Program-made: the position numbers and the translations under genes
Source: Propionibacteriaceae bacterium
GTDB lineage: Bacteria > Actinomycetota > Actinomycetes > Propionibacteriales > Propionibacteriaceae
Assembly: GCA_024636075.1 (NCBI GenBank)
Contig: JAGXHS010000178.1
Coordinates: 1-5,964, forward strand
Reading direction: 5' to 3'
Length of the DNA stretch: 5,964 bases
Notes under the pieces: model-generated
Databases searched by the model: none
Told to the model about the DNA's origin: nothing
The model's input: the letters and a program-made list of their open reading frames with translations, nothing else
Part shown: piece after piece, positions 5,949-5,964 of the stretch
How positions within the stretch are numbered: the first letter of the stretch is position 1
Layout of the letters: each line of letters opens with the position of its first letter

Positions 5949-5954
5949 AAGGAG
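5949..5954 (+). promoter_or_regulatory. Strong ribosome binding site for the next gene
   Basis: AAGGAG is a near-perfect anti-Shine-Dalgarno match, 7 bases before the GTG at 5962. It is the best ribosome binding site in the window. Confidence 0.6.
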
Positions 5955-5961
5955 TGTGTCC

Positions 5962-5964
5962 GTG
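5962..5964 (+). CDS. Probable start codon of the next operon gene, cut by the window end
   Basis: Only a GTG start codon is visible, correctly spaced after AAGGAG. From the usual order of zinc-uptake operons the gene is probably the ATP-binding protein or the permease of the same ABC transporter, but no residues can be read. The gap to the receptor stop is 52 bp, with no clear new promoter in it, so co-transcription is likely. Confidence 0.45.

Noticed and set aside
1..5964. Mobile element, CRISPR array, phage or defence island
   Set aside because: No transposase, integrase, direct-repeat series or defence-protein domain was seen, and all genes read as ordinary chromosomal genes of similar base composition.

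Overview
The window is ordinary-looking chromosome from a high-GC Gram-positive bacterium (an actinobacterium). The evidence is GC-rich third codon positions in every gene, the actinobacterial form of the YibE/F protein (short N-terminus with a His-Ser-His cluster), GTG starts, and a promoter style with short leaders. I cannot name the genus from sequence alone. I see no IS element, tRNA, rRNA, CRISPR array, integrase or phage gene.

Layout, left to right. (1) 1-384, minus strand: the N-terminal 128 codons of a DNA-3-methyladenine glycosylase (AlkA)-like repair protein, cut by the window edge. (2) 385-436: a 52-bp divergent intergenic region. (3) 437-4064, plus strand: a tight three-gene run. 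It holds a YibE/F-family membrane protein, then after 26 bp a cytoplasmic GH13 alpha-amylase-family glycosidase with all catalytic residues, then a crotonase-fold protein joined by an ATGA stop/start overlap. The crotonase lacks both catalytic glutamates of classical enoyl-CoA hydratases. (4) 4078-4869, minus strand, convergent: a classical short-chain dehydrogenase/reductase (SDR) with a complete active site. (5) 4870-4976: a divergent regulatory region with a possible leaderless promoter for the SDR and, facing right, a promoter overlapped by a 19-bp imperfect palindrome of the Fur/Zur type. (6) 4977-5909, plus strand: a lipoprotein zinc-binding subunit of an ABC transporter (ZnuA/TroA family). 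(7) 5910-5964: an 8-bp inverted repeat, a strong ribosome binding site, and the probable GTG start of the next gene, presumably another subunit of the same transporter.

The best-supported functional unit is the zinc-uptake operon at the right end: box over the transcription start, lipoprotein receptor, then a downstream gene with its own strong ribosome binding site. The likely job is high-affinity zinc import that is switched off when zinc is plentiful. The central operon has clear co-expression signals, but its three products have no obvious shared pathway. I did not find a convincing new defence, mobile or multi-gene system. The points most worth checking are the glutamate-less crotonase coupled to an amylase, the Zur-type box and its effect on start choice, and the start choices for the YibE/F and SDR genes.
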